Shown: positions 45,036 through 55,105 of the stretch, one piece after another
Layout: every line of letters starts with the position of its first letter
Numbering within the stretch: position 1 is the stretch's first letter
Source of the DNA: Chloroflexota bacterium
GTDB lineage: Bacteria > Chloroflexota > Anaerolineae > B4-G1 > SLSP01
Assembly (NCBI GenBank): GCA_019873645.1
Contig: JAIOAX010000003.1
Span: forward strand, 1-64,000
Direction: 5' to 3'
Length of the DNA stretch: 64,000 nt
Position numbers and translations under genes: made by a program
Notes under the pieces: generated by a model
Databases searched by the model: none
What the model saw: only the letters and a program-made list of their open reading frames with translations
What the model was told of the DNA's origin: nothing

Positions 45036-45942
45036 ATTTCCTGAACACATCCCGAAAAATCGGATCGCGGTGCACGTGGTAGACGCTGCGGATAAGATGG
45101 CGGTTGTTGTCGAAGCTCCACGTGCCCTGATCGGTAACGATGGGGCTATGGACGAGACAGCTCGGCGTCCAGGATTCATCCAGCAGATACGAAATCGCCG
45201 CGATGTCCCAGATAACCTTCGACCAGCCGAAGTGATCGGCGTGATAGCTCTTGACGGTCTCCGCCAGGTAGTCGCCGATGGCGCCCTGCCCGGCGACGTA
45301 GCGTTCGATTTCGGGGATCGTGGTGTGCAGATGTGAGACGACCCCCATCACCGGAAGCTGTACCAGCGGCACGCCACAGTCGAAGATCACGCGCGCCGCC
45401 TGCACGTCTTGCCACAGGTTGAACTCATAGGTGTTGGGCCAGTGAAAAGCGTGGCCGCCAAGCCACACGACGACGATGCGGCGGATGATCTCCGGTTCCA
45501 GCAAAATAGCGGAAGCGACGTTGGTGATCGCACCGATGGCGACGACATACAAGGGATTGTCCGCCACACTACGCGCCATCGCCTTGGCGATGAGATCGCG
45601 GGCGGCATCGCTCTCCACAGGATGCTCCCAGTCGGGCAGATAGCGGTCGGAGCCGCGGAAAACGAGACCTTCCGACGGCACATCCAGCCGTTCCAGCAAG
45701 CGCAGAATCTCCTGGTAACTCTTCTCCATCCCATCGGCGGGGCCGGTGGAGCGGTCGTTGAAGAACGGCGCGGCGTAGAGTGCCAGCACCTCCAGCTTCT
45801 CCGGCGAGAGCAACGCCTGGACGACGGCGAACTGGTCGTCTACCTCATTGTAGGTGTCGGTGTCGAGCACCATCTGCACTTTGCCGGTGGGCGGTTGCAA
45901 GCGGATAATGCGTTCAGCTTCAGAAATAGTCGGGAATTGCAT
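45016..45942 (-). CDS. Nucleoside hydrolase (IUNH family)
   Basis: 308 residues. The metal-binding signature reads LDTDTYNEVDDQFAV at about 26-40, followed by VVAIGAITNVASAIL and the EFNLWQDVQAARVIFD segment with the third Asp. Hydrolyses the N-glycosidic bond of ribonucleosides to base and ribose. It is the first gene of a minus-strand group with DUF4434 and N-acylglucosamine epimerase genes, suggesting salvage of sugars and nucleosides. AGGAGG precedes the ATG. Confidence 0.93.
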   Translation of the reverse strand: MQFPTISEAERIIRLQPPTGKVQMVLDTDTYNEVDDQFAVVQALLSPEKLEVLALYAAPFFNDRSTGPADGMEKSYQEILRLLERLDVPSEGLVFRGSDRYLPDWEHPVESDAARDLIAKAMARSVADNPLYVVAIGAITNVASAILLEPEIIRRIVVVWLGGHAFHWPNTYEFNLWQDVQAARVIFDCGVPLVQLPVMGVVSHLHTTIPEIERYVAGQGAIGDYLAETVKSYHADHFGWSKVIWDIAAISYLLDESWTPSCLVHSPIVTDQGTWSFDNNRHLIRSVYHVHRDPIFRDVFRKLEMRNE

Positions 45943-45997
45943 TGAAAACCTCCTGTAATAGTCAGATAGTCACATAGGTTAGTCTGATAGGCACCGG

Positions 45998-48376
45998 TCA
46001 TTTTAGCCGGATCAGCAACATGTCGGCGGTGGGATCGGCAGTAGTAGACCAGCGTGTGAGGTCGTCGGCCCAGTAGACGCCGGTACGCAGCCACAATGGC
46101 AATGCGTCCACGCCGGCAAACCGATGCCGCTGCACAAAGAGGTCGCCGGGCGTCAGGGTGTATGGAGCGATGCTTAATCCGTCTGCCACACCTAGCGGCG
46201 TTCCCTGTCCATCGAGCAGGTGCGCCATAATCGAAAATGGGCGCGCCGTCGTTGCGGCGGTGACGCGCCACCAGGTTTCAACGGTGAGGCCGTTGGCATC
46301 TGGATAAGCCAGCGCGCCCACGAAAGTCAGCGGCCCGTGTAAGGCGACAGGAGAGGCGGTCACAGGGGTCGCGGCGTCGGGAAGCGCGGCGCTACGCATC
46401 AGGTAAACTTTGTCATTTGTCGGCGCGGTCGGCGATTGTTGAGGTTCATAAAGCGAGAAGGCCGGGAACTCAGCCGTAAAACGCCGCATATTAAACGAGA
46501 GGCGTTGATCTGCCAGTCGCCGTGCCAGAAAAGCATCATTCGCTTGAGGCGGCGAAGGGAGGAGAGTTGGTAAGGTATGGGCTTTTTGTGGGACAAGATA
46601 ACGATGCACGGCATAAATTCCCGGTATTGCGCCGCCACTCGGATAAAGCCAACCGGTTGTACAATCGAAATCCACGCGCCGCACGGGCACATTCCCCACA
46701 CCTTCGGCAATCAGCGCTTCGGTCAGCGGCGGTGCCGGTGTGGTGCATTGCGCGAACCACCGCAACGGAGGTGGATCAATATCATACAAAAAGAAAGTGT
46801 ATCCCAGGTTGGTCGTAGGGGCAATTTCACGGAACCAGGCGTACATATCCGGCGATTCGATCCAGCCCGCCTGTAAAGTCGTGATGCTGATCACATAGCG
46901 TCCCGGACGAGGATAAAAGGACGAGCTGAAAGACGCTGCCTCTCCCTGTGGCGGAAGAATTACGGCATCAATGTCATAAAGACGCGGCGATAAGAAGGCA
47001 AAGTTATAGGCAATTTGCGGCGTTGGACCGGGATGTGCTGTTAAATAACGTCGCAAAGCTTTATACCCTTGTCCCCAATCTATGTTTGAATCAATCAGAT
47101 AATGGTAGCCGTTTTCAGGGCCACCGACAAGTTCATTGAAAAATGCAATTTCATAGGGAAAAAGATGCAGCGTGCCCACCACATACCATAATCCCAATCC
47201 CATGATTACCCAACGCCGCCATGGTGCTCGCCGTAGCCAGTACCAGAGGCCGCCTCCGATAGCAAGGTAGAAGAAGGGGTGCAAGGGCAAGAGATGACGG
47301 TAGCCGATATTCATCCCACCGATAATGGAAAGAAGGGCATACAAGAATGGGAAAATGCCGAGGATCAGCATACGGCGTATGTCAATATGTTTACGGAGCA
47401 TCGTGAAGCCGCTTAATCCCAACCCGATCAGAAATGGCAACGGATTTTTGATCAAAAACGCCGCCGGAAAATACCACCACCAGCGTCCGAGGACACGCTC
47501 TTCCAAAGCAAAAACCCAACGCCCGGCGACACTGTTCAGTGTACCGAAAAAAGCGCGCCAGTGCGCCGGTGCGGGCAGCGAGAAAGGAATTGCCTCGCTC
47601 ACACGGCCCCAGGTGCAGCCATAGGCAACCCAGATGATGAAAACCCCCAGGCCGCCCATAACCAGACCGTGACACAGCCATTGTAATGTGCGGCCTTCCC
47701 GACGTTGCCAGACAATGGTGAACAGGACTGTACCGGCGACGCTCGCGGCCCATATCCCACCAGAACTTTTCGCCAGCATCGTCAAACCCAGCAGCAGCCC
47801 CACCCCCCATGTCAGCTTCCAGGCCGGCCGTTGTTGCCAACGCCAGGTAAGATAGAGCGTTGCCGTGCCTAACATAACGGTACCCACATCCGTTGTCGCT
47901 AAACGCCCATGCGCCAACAACAATGGATCAAAGCACAAAGCCAGCAGCGCCAGTAACCCGGCCCACGGATGCCACAGCTCACAGCCCCAACGGAAAATCA
48001 ATGCGCCTAGCAGGACGGTCAACAGGATGATGGGCAAACGCGCCGTCATTTCTACTTGCTCGATAGGCGTAAGATAAGCGGCAAAACTGGCAAAGTAATA
48101 CCTGACCGACTCCTGCGCCCAGCCATCCAGTTGTGGCAACGGGATCGCCGGGTTAGCCCAGTAGAACAAGAGCGCTTCCAGAACATTGAGAAGTGGAGGG
48201 TGTCCATGCTGCGGAAAAATCCAGAAAGCATTTGTTCCTTCAGCCAGCAAGCTGTACCCCACAGCGATGTGGGCCGGTTCATCCGAGGTCATCGAGAGCT
48301 GGCGCGCGCCGCACACAAGAATAGCAAAGAGTAGCCATAAAAGCAAAACAGCATTCAAACGCAGACACGGTTTCAT
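45998..48376 (-). CDS. GT-C (PMT/ArnT-like) membrane glycosyltransferase 1
   Basis: 792 residues. About 11-12 membrane helices in the first ~460 residues. The first outer loop has the acidic MTSDEPAHIAVGYS motif and HPPLLNVLEA, as in polyprenyl-phosphate sugar-dependent transferases. Then NIGYRHLLPLHPFFYL. The C-terminal ~330 residues are extracytoplasmic and end in a beta domain shared with its neighbours (WWRVTAATTARPFSIMAHLLDGQG). Should transfer a lipid-linked sugar to an outside acceptor. The start overlaps the previous gene by four bases. Last gene of the GT-C operon. Confidence 0.88.
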   Translation of the reverse strand: MKPCLRLNAVLLLWLLFAILVCGARQLSMTSDEPAHIAVGYSLLAEGTNAFWIFPQHGHPPLLNVLEALLFYWANPAIPLPQLDGWAQESVRYYFASFAAYLTPIEQVEMTARLPIILLTVLLGALIFRWGCELWHPWAGLLALLALCFDPLLLAHGRLATTDVGTVMLGTATLYLTWRWQQRPAWKLTWGVGLLLGLTMLAKSSGGIWAASVAGTVLFTIVWQRREGRTLQWLCHGLVMGGLGVFIIWVAYGCTWGRVSEAIPFSLPAPAHWRAFFGTLNSVAGRWVFALEERVLGRWWWYFPAAFLIKNPLPFLIGLGLSGFTMLRKHIDIRRMLILGIFPFLYALLSIIGGMNIGYRHLLPLHPFFYLAIGGGLWYWLRRAPWRRWVIMGLGLWYVVGTLHLFPYEIAFFNELVGGPENGYHYLIDSNIDWGQGYKALRRYLTAHPGPTPQIAYNFAFLSPRLYDIDAVILPPQGEAASFSSSFYPRPGRYVISITTLQAGWIESPDMYAWFREIAPTTNLGYTFFLYDIDPPPLRWFAQCTTPAPPLTEALIAEGVGNVPVRRVDFDCTTGWLYPSGGAIPGIYAVHRYLVPQKAHTLPTLLPSPPQANDAFLARRLADQRLSFNMRRFTAEFPAFSLYEPQQSPTAPTNDKVYLMRSAALPDAATPVTASPVALHGPLTFVGALAYPDANGLTVETWWRVTAATTARPFSIMAHLLDGQGTPLGVADGLSIAPYTLTPGDLFVQRHRFAGVDALPLWLRTGVYWADDLTRWSTTADPTADMLLIRLK

Positions 48377-50754
48377 TTTCTGCTTCCGCCAGCCTTCATG
48401 GGATCAACACTGATCGTTGCCACAACAATGTGTGTCTCATCGCCGTTGACCGGCCAGCGTTCCATTGTATCCAGCCAATACGCACCGGTGACGACGGTAT
48501 ATGTCCCCGGAGGCGCATCCGCCGGAACCGCAAGGATGTGCTGTTGCACAATCCCGTCGCCGGGACGCCACTGTTCGATAGGAAAGCCCAAGCCGTCGCC
48601 TACCACCACGGTGCTACCATCCGGGCCAAGCAGGTGTGCCATCAACGAAAGCGGGCGTCCCGGCACATCGCGCACACGCCAGAATGTGCTCAATGCCACA
48701 GATTGTCCGGGTTTAATGCGCAGGGCATCAAGTTCATAACCCAAAAATTCTAACGGTGCATTACCTTCTATCCCGGTCAGCGAATTTGCAGGCAATGCCT
48801 GGTCGCGCGCCAATTGGCGATAAATTCGCGCGGCCGGATGCATCCAATGTTCCTGCTGCACATAAACGCGCGCAGCCGTCTGAAGACGCTTTTCCGCCCA
48901 GGGCGCCAGCGCGCCAGCACCGGGCAGGACATACCAGCCATCGCCATTCGCCGGATAGACCCAGCTTTGTGCGCAGTCGAAGGAGAGGATACGCGCATCG
49001 GTAAAGCCAAAACCGGCGTGGAGTTGTTCCACCGACAAGGTTGGCATGGGCAAAGCACATTGCGCAATCCATGCCCCGTTCACGTCCGAAGCAGCCACAT
49101 CATATACAAAAATGGCGTGTCCAATCGTCGCTTCGGGTTTTCGCTGCCGGAACCAGCTATAGGTATCCGGGTCCAACAGCCACAGGCCATGCAAAGGCAC
49201 GGCGCTGATCAAATACGTTCCGGGTGTCGGATTGAATTGACGCGGCAAGACAATCGGGGCGTCCAGAGTTGGTGGAAGTGGTTCAAAATCCAGCCCGTAG
49301 AGCGCCGGGTCAAGCGAGGAAAACGCTGCTAAATAAGGATGTACAATCTGATGCTCTTCGATATAAGTTTTCGTTGCTTTGAGCGCCTGCCCCCAATCCA
49401 CACTCGAGTCGCTCAGAATATGATGCCCTTGATCGGCACCACCCACCAACTCGTTGAAATAGCTCAATTCGTAAGGGTGAATGGATAATGTTCCCACCGC
49501 CAACCACAACACCAAAGCCCAGGCTATCCCCATCGCTAATACCCGTGCTCGCCGAGAAAGACGCATCCATAGCCGCCGTTGCGCCAATCCGCCACATAAC
49601 ACAAATAAGAAGGGGTATACCGGCAAGAGATGACGTTGTCCGATCTGCAGCGCTGAAAGAACGGCCACCGCAAAGTAGCCCGCAGGCACCACAAACAGGA
49701 CCAGCAAATCCGGCAGAAGTTGAGCGGCTTGTTCCCCTCTGACCTGCCGGAAAGCGACAAGAATCGCTACAATGAAAAAGAGCAAACTCGGCACAGGTGT
49801 TTTCACGAGAAATCCCACAAAGAAATAAGCCCAGGGATGATTGTGATCGTACAGTTTCTCCCAAAAGTACGTAGTCTGACCACTCTGCATATAGGCGTTG
49901 ATATAAGGCAAGCCTTTCCAATGCGACGCCGCCGGGACCGAGATTCCACCAGGCCGCAAAGGCCCCCATTCAAAGAGATAGGCGGCCCAGAGTACCCATA
50001 ACGCCAGCACAATCCAGAGAATACCCGTCCCCACAGTACGCCAGAACCAGTGTTTCCGACCACGCCAGGCCATCACAGCCCACACAAAAAGCAAGACTCC
50101 GGCAATACCCACAAAGTAGGGGCCGGAAGCCTTGGAACTGAACGGCAAACCGATCGCCAGTCCCACCCCGATCCGCCATTTCCAATCGGGTGTACGAAGA
50201 TACCGCGCCAACGTATACGCGGCGAGAAAACCGAAAGCTGCCAATCCCATGTCCGTGGAATTGAGCCGCCCGTGCGCAAGGACCGTCGGATCGAATGTCA
50301 ACAGCAGTAACGCGATTGTGCCGGAAAGTTGACTACGCCACAACTGAGCGGCCCAGCGATAAACCAGTGCCGCAAGCAATACAGCGATCCATACAACCGG
50401 CAAGCGGGTGAGCATAGTTGTACGGTTCAGACTCCCCAATTGCCCCAGCAACGCCCGTGAAAAGTTCAAAACATCCGAGCTTCCCCATTGCGGAAAGGCA
50501 CGTGGGTCAGGACGATCCGGCATAAGCAAAAGAGGCCAGGCTGTCAGCAAATTCACAAGAGGCGGATGGCCGATATGTCCATGCCAGAAAGGATCACCCG
50601 TAGTCCAATCTGAGTAACCTACCCCAATATAGATCGGCTCATCGTAAGTAAGCGATAGCTCGTCAATGCCGGATATCGCTTGAGCAAAGAAGACCAGCAG
50701 CAAGATCAACACCAAGCCGCGGCGTATCATACCCTGTGGTATTGTGTGTAGCAC
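48373..50754 (-). CDS. GT-C (PMT/ArnT-like) membrane glycosyltransferase 2
   Basis: 793 residues. Same layout: LTYDEPIYIGVGYS in loop 1, GHPPLVNLL, about 12 helices, then an outer domain. The start is GTG overlapping the TAG of the upstream gene by one base. The C-terminal cassette (48450-48690) is almost identical at DNA level to that of the next paralogue (50818-51058), pointing to recent duplication or gene conversion. Glycan type unknown. Confidence 0.88.
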   Translation of the reverse strand: MLHTIPQGMIRRGLVLILLLVFFAQAISGIDELSLTYDEPIYIGVGYSDWTTGDPFWHGHIGHPPLVNLLTAWPLLLMPDRPDPRAFPQWGSSDVLNFSRALLGQLGSLNRTTMLTRLPVVWIAVLLAALVYRWAAQLWRSQLSGTIALLLLTFDPTVLAHGRLNSTDMGLAAFGFLAAYTLARYLRTPDWKWRIGVGLAIGLPFSSKASGPYFVGIAGVLLFVWAVMAWRGRKHWFWRTVGTGILWIVLALWVLWAAYLFEWGPLRPGGISVPAASHWKGLPYINAYMQSGQTTYFWEKLYDHNHPWAYFFVGFLVKTPVPSLLFFIVAILVAFRQVRGEQAAQLLPDLLVLFVVPAGYFAVAVLSALQIGQRHLLPVYPFLFVLCGGLAQRRLWMRLSRRARVLAMGIAWALVLWLAVGTLSIHPYELSYFNELVGGADQGHHILSDSSVDWGQALKATKTYIEEHQIVHPYLAAFSSLDPALYGLDFEPLPPTLDAPIVLPRQFNPTPGTYLISAVPLHGLWLLDPDTYSWFRQRKPEATIGHAIFVYDVAASDVNGAWIAQCALPMPTLSVEQLHAGFGFTDARILSFDCAQSWVYPANGDGWYVLPGAGALAPWAEKRLQTAARVYVQQEHWMHPAARIYRQLARDQALPANSLTGIEGNAPLEFLGYELDALRIKPGQSVALSTFWRVRDVPGRPLSLMAHLLGPDGSTVVVGDGLGFPIEQWRPGDGIVQQHILAVPADAPPGTYTVVTGAYWLDTMERWPVNGDETHIVVATISVDPMKAGGSRK

Positions 50755-53246
50755 TACTCACGCCTCTCAAAACTGTGCAGTTGGATCGTATCGTCAGGTT
50801 GTCCCATTGCACTGATAACCGGCCAGCGTTCCATTGTATCCAGCCAATACGCGCCGGTGACGACGGTATATGTCCCCGGAGGCGCATCCGCCGGAACTGG
50901 CAGGCTGTGCCGCTGCACAAACACATCGCCGGGTTGCCACTGTTCGATGGGAAAGCCCAGCCCGTCGCCTACCGCCACGGCGCTGCCATCCGGACCAAGC
51001 AGGTGTGCCATCAACGAAAGCGGGCGTCCCGGCACATCACGCACACGCCAATGAGTTTCCAGGACAAGCCTACCACCAGGCGCAAGGGTGTCCGTAGAGA
51101 GCGTATATCCCAGGAAATCCAGCGGGCCATCAACGGCAACGCCGGAAACCGACTTTTCAGGAGCAGGGGCAGTGCCGAATAAGCGGTAAATCAGATACTC
51201 TGTCTTTCCGTTTGCCGCCCGCAGCCGCACATCTACTTCGGCCGCAGGTGGCGGCGTGACATCCGGCGGCGCGATGAAGATGCCGGGCTGTTCCCCTGCC
51301 GGGTAGACGAGCGTGTGGGCGCAGTCCGGCCAGAGGATGCGCAAATTGTCCACGCCGACACGGCGCATCACATCTTCCGGCGAGAAAGGGCGCGCGCTGG
51401 CGCAAAGCACCGCCCAGCCGGGCGCAGGCGTGGCCTCAACCTTGTAGATAAAGAGCGCGTGACCCAACCGCGCCAATGGTTCGCGCTCTCGGAACCAGGC
51501 ATACGTGTTGATCTCCGGCGCGTAAGGTCCCTGCAATACCGTCGCACCGATGGCATACAATCCCGGTGCGGGGCGCCACGGCGCGAAATCAACTGCACGC
51601 GGATCAGGCGGCAAAAAGTCGGCGTTGATGCCATAGACCTCCGGGCGCGCCGGGCTGTAATGTGCGTAATAGACATGATTTGCACCGTTCTCGGCCATCC
51701 AGCGGCGCAAATCCCACAAATTTTGTCCCCAATCCAGATTGGAATCCACGAGAGCGCGGTAACCATTTTCGGAGCCGCCGGCCAGTTCGTTGAAAAATGT
51801 CAGAAAGTGCGGCGCAAGGGCAGCCGTGCCAACAACAAGCCAGACAAACAAGGCGTAAAACGTAAAGTGTAAAGCGTAAAACGTAATTCGTAATTCGTAA
51901 TTCGTGATTCGTGATTCGTGATTCGTAATTCGTGATATGCTCTTCCCAATCACCAATCCCCGATTACCAATTCCCACATAAAGGAATGGCAGCAGGGGCA
52001 ATAGATGCCGATAGCCGATATTGACGGAGCTAAACAAGCTGGAAGCTGCGTAAAGCAAAGGGAAAAGTACCAGTGGGAGCACCCGTTGTACTCCAGCTAA
52101 AACTTGGGACTTGAAACCCGTAACCTGTAACCCACACTGCAAAATCACCCACACCGCAAGGATCAACACAGGGAGCGGAGTTTTAAGTGCAAATGCAGCC
52201 GGGAAGTACCACCACCATCCATGGCTGCTGACTTGCCCCATTAAAAAGGTAGGATGCCCCAATTCATAATGTTCGCGCAGCGATTGAAAGATGCGGATGT
52301 GCGTCGCGGCTGGCAGGGGGAACGGGAACCCCGGCGCGACGCCGATCTCAAAGCCATATCCTGCCCACACCACCAGCGCAGCAATGCCAAAGACAACAAA
52401 AATGCGAAACGTGAAACGTAAAACGTAAAAACGTAAAACGTGATTCGTGATTCGTGATTCGTGATTCGTAATTCGTAATTCGTAATTCACCAATCCCTGG
52501 ATCAGCAACAGCCCCCCCACCACCGGCACGAGCATCAACGCCGATACTTTCGCCAACTGCGCCAACCCCATCAACACACCGATGGCGACCAGTCGCGTCA
52601 CAGAAGGCCGAACCACGATTCGTGATTCATGATTCGTAATTCGTAATTCGCTATTCGCAACTCGCAACTCGCAACTCGTTAAGTACAATGTCACCACGAT
52701 GAAAAACACCGCCGGCATATCCGTTGTGATGAGCGAACCGTGCGCAATGCAGTTGGGGTCGAAAGTGAAGAGCAGCAATGCCAGCAGACCGGCGCGCCGG
52801 CCACCCAAATCCTGTGCCCAGCGGTAAATCAATGCGCCTAACAATACGCTGAGCAACAACATGGGTACGCGGCCCGCCGTGGCAATGCGCCCCGGATGAG
52901 GATACTGCCATACCACCGCATCGGTGATCGCCGACAGGCTGGCGATTTCCCAACCATCTATAGCGCGGGGATCGGGCAAATCGGATTGCAGGAGCAAAGG
53001 GAGAGCAGCCAACACATTCGCCAGCGGCGGGTGGATGTGCACCGGTTGCAGGCGAAAATCGCCGGTACGTAAAGTAGCATAACCGATCGCCAGGTGCGGC
53101 CCCTCATCGAAGGTGATGGAGGCATGCGTCGCGTGCGCCATCCCCAGGCCAAAGTATATCAGTAACAATAGCAACGCTGCCACACGGGTTAGCGTCGCGT
53201 GATGTTTATAGTGGTCAGCAGAACCTCGCGAGTTTGATCCACGCAC
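50754..53246 (-). CDS. GT-C membrane glycosyltransferase 3, with in-frame heptamer arrays
   Basis: 830 residues. Paralogue of the two preceding proteins (ITFDEGPHLAIGYA, HPPLANVL, NIGYRHLLPLLPFLYVG). Three hydrophilic loops are expanded by translated tandem heptamers (52611-52680, 52420-52490, 51855-51950), giving repeats such as NHESRIT and then LRFTFYA. Its paralogue at 45998-48376 has a short unrelated loop at the first site (WRWQQRPAWKL). The frame remains open throughout, so the protein can be made. It overlaps the previous gene by 58 bases; a GTG at 53183 is an alternative start. Confidence 0.85.
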   Translation of the reverse strand: MRGSNSRGSADHYKHHATLTRVAALLLLLIYFGLGMAHATHASITFDEGPHLAIGYATLRTGDFRLQPVHIHPPLANVLAALPLLLQSDLPDPRAIDGWEIASLSAITDAVVWQYPHPGRIATAGRVPMLLLSVLLGALIYRWAQDLGGRRAGLLALLLFTFDPNCIAHGSLITTDMPAVFFIVVTLYLTSCELRVANSELRITNHESRIVVRPSVTRLVAIGVLMGLAQLAKVSALMLVPVVGGLLLIQGLVNYELRITNHESRITNHVLRFYVLRFTFRIFVVFGIAALVVWAGYGFEIGVAPGFPFPLPAATHIRIFQSLREHYELGHPTFLMGQVSSHGWWWYFPAAFALKTPLPVLILAVWVILQCGLQVTGFKSQVLAGVQRVLPLVLFPLLYAASSLFSSVNIGYRHLLPLLPFLYVGIGNRGLVIGKSISRITNHESRITNYELRITFYALHFTFYALFVWLVVGTAALAPHFLTFFNELAGGSENGYRALVDSNLDWGQNLWDLRRWMAENGANHVYYAHYSPARPEVYGINADFLPPDPRAVDFAPWRPAPGLYAIGATVLQGPYAPEINTYAWFREREPLARLGHALFIYKVEATPAPGWAVLCASARPFSPEDVMRRVGVDNLRILWPDCAHTLVYPAGEQPGIFIAPPDVTPPPAAEVDVRLRAANGKTEYLIYRLFGTAPAPEKSVSGVAVDGPLDFLGYTLSTDTLAPGGRLVLETHWRVRDVPGRPLSLMAHLLGPDGSAVAVGDGLGFPIEQWQPGDVFVQRHSLPVPADAPPGTYTVVTGAYWLDTMERWPVISAMGQPDDTIQLHSFERRE
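51855..51950. repeat. Intragenic heptamer arrays, site 3
   Basis: AAAACGT and AATTCGT/GATTCGT units; on the coding strand they read ACGAATC and ACGTTTT, both stop-free. Confidence 0.95.
52411..52490. repeat. Intragenic heptamer arrays, site 2
   Basis: AAAACGT units followed by GATTCGT/AATTCGT units, read on the coding strand in the stop-free sense. Confidence 0.95.
52611..52680. repeat. Intragenic heptamer array, site 1
   Basis: GATTCGT/AATTCGT units plus CAACTCG units, in a cytoplasmic-loop position of the glycosyltransferase. Confidence 0.95.
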
Positions 53247-55105
53247 AGGATACGCCCTTTCCCCTCGTCGCGCTCCAACCCCACGACAAGCTGATAGGTT
53301 CCCGGCGGGGTGACCGGGTTGAGATTCACATCATAGTGCGCTTCGACAATCACGCCCGCCCCCCACTGCTCCGGCGGGTCGCGGTGAAAAACGGTCGGGG
53401 GACGTTGCAGTTCCCCACCCCAAACGCCGCCTTGTGCATCAACCAGGCGCACAAAAGGCGTGAAATCAAGCGGCGGAGCGCCGTCCCACACCTGCCAGTA
53501 GGTGACCACATGGATCCAGTTGCTCGGCGGATGGATCAATTTGTCGGTCGGTGGCAAGGCGGTCGTATCCACATGATAGCCCACCAGCGCCATGCCGTTT
53601 TGGAAACGCGCAGCCAGAGGCGTCGCGCTCTCCGGCAAGGTCTGATGCCGCCAACGCAAACTGTAGCCGAGGATCGCAATCTGCCCGTTGTTGGGATAAG
53701 CCTCGGTAATCTGCGGATAAAGCAATCCGGCCGCCTCGCGCATACGATTGTGGGGTGCCATCGCCTGATCTTGATGTAAAACTAGCCAAAGAGAATGGTA
53801 GTCCGCATGACGTTGCAATTCTTGCTGGTAGAAGTTTTCAGGATTATACGGGTCGGACCCAAAACGATAAATCGGGAGCTTACCTTTGTAATAGAACCCC
53901 AACGCCCGATGGATATAGTTGGCAAAAATCACAATGACATCATCGGGTTCGCTGTGCACCTCAAGGAATCGTGCGGCCGTCTTCCAGTCAGTGCGTTGAA
54001 ATTCAGGTTGGGTGAGAATCCGCATATTGGCCCAACCGGCAACGGCGATCATGGCCGCCAATCCCCCCCACAAGAGTGGCTTCCACAGCACGCACAAGGC
54101 TTCCAGTGCCAGCGCCAACGTGATGATGAAAAAGGGGAATGAAGCGCTCAGGTATTTCGGAGAGAAAAGCGGTGCCTTGAAGGAAAGCGGGTAAAAAATG
54201 AGGGTTGGCAAGAGCAACAGCCCGGTTACCCATACTCCCGGCTTCCAGCCGCGGCGCCAGGCAGCGAACAGTCCCATCCCCAACAATAAAGCCAACGGCC
54301 AGAGCAATCTTTGGGGATGCGGAACCTGAAGCATAGAAACCCGCAGCGTATACTCGGCGCCTAGCTCACGCAGCATGTTCGGCAGGGGCACAAAGCCTTT
54401 GCTAATGTCCTGCAAAGTGAAATTGGGAAGCTGCCGCAACACAAAACGCACGACCGGCAAGTAAGGCAAGGCGACCACCACCATCGTCACAAGATAACGG
54501 CGTAGCTTGTGCCAGGATTTCCAGGTTGTGATGAGGACGATAAGTCCCTGCACGGCAATTGTCAACGCGCCGAAGAAATGGCTGTATCCCAACAAGTTGA
54601 TCGTGATACCGTAGGCCATCCACAAAGGCCAGCGATTGATACGCAGGGCCTTCCGTAACAAGAGCGCCGTCATTGTTGCCAATAGCATGTGCAGCGCATA
54701 CATCTTGGCTTCTTGCCCCAGCCAAATGGAGAACGGCGCAATCGCCCACAATAGCCCGGCCCAACCCGCCGCCCGGCGGCCAAACCAGCCACGCGCCAAT
54801 TGCCAGAGTACGGCAACGGTAAGCACCGAGCATAGATCAGAAAGATAACGGATGGCAAAGGGGCTTGCGCCGGTGAGCCGCACCCATCCCCACAGAAGGA
54901 GAAAATACAGAGGACCGTTATTCTCAGGGTTGATAATCATCCTGACCGTTTCGAGAAAGGGATGATCCACAAAATAGAAAGCATGCGCCTCGTCTATCCA
55001 CAGCGACTGCCAATCCAGAGAAAAGGTGCGCAGCAGGCAGGTCAAGCCCACCAGCAACAGGGGAATTCTCACACGACGCCAATACCAGGATTTCATCGTC
55101 TTCAT
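53189..55105 (-). CDS. GT-C membrane glycosyltransferase 4 (PMT_2/GT39-like)
   Basis: 638 residues. Motif LWIDEAHAFYFVDHP in the first outer loop, then about ten helices, and an outer C-terminal domain that again ends in a beta domain (WQVWDGAPPLDFTPFVRLVDAQG). Shorter than the neighbours and less similar, closer to PMT_2-type undecaprenyl-phosphate-sugar transferases. Its ATG overlaps the stop of the upstream gene by one base. Confidence 0.87.
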   Translation of the reverse strand: MKTMKSWYWRRVRIPLLLVGLTCLLRTFSLDWQSLWIDEAHAFYFVDHPFLETVRMIINPENNGPLYFLLLWGWVRLTGASPFAIRYLSDLCSVLTVAVLWQLARGWFGRRAAGWAGLLWAIAPFSIWLGQEAKMYALHMLLATMTALLLRKALRINRWPLWMAYGITINLLGYSHFFGALTIAVQGLIVLITTWKSWHKLRRYLVTMVVVALPYLPVVRFVLRQLPNFTLQDISKGFVPLPNMLRELGAEYTLRVSMLQVPHPQRLLWPLALLLGMGLFAAWRRGWKPGVWVTGLLLLPTLIFYPLSFKAPLFSPKYLSASFPFFIITLALALEALCVLWKPLLWGGLAAMIAVAGWANMRILTQPEFQRTDWKTAARFLEVHSEPDDVIVIFANYIHRALGFYYKGKLPIYRFGSDPYNPENFYQQELQRHADYHSLWLVLHQDQAMAPHNRMREAAGLLYPQITEAYPNNGQIAILGYSLRWRHQTLPESATPLAARFQNGMALVGYHVDTTALPPTDKLIHPPSNWIHVVTYWQVWDGAPPLDFTPFVRLVDAQGGVWGGELQRPPTVFHRDPPEQWGAGVIVEAHYDVNLNPVTPPGTYQLVVGLERDEGKGRILCVDQTREVLLTTINITRR

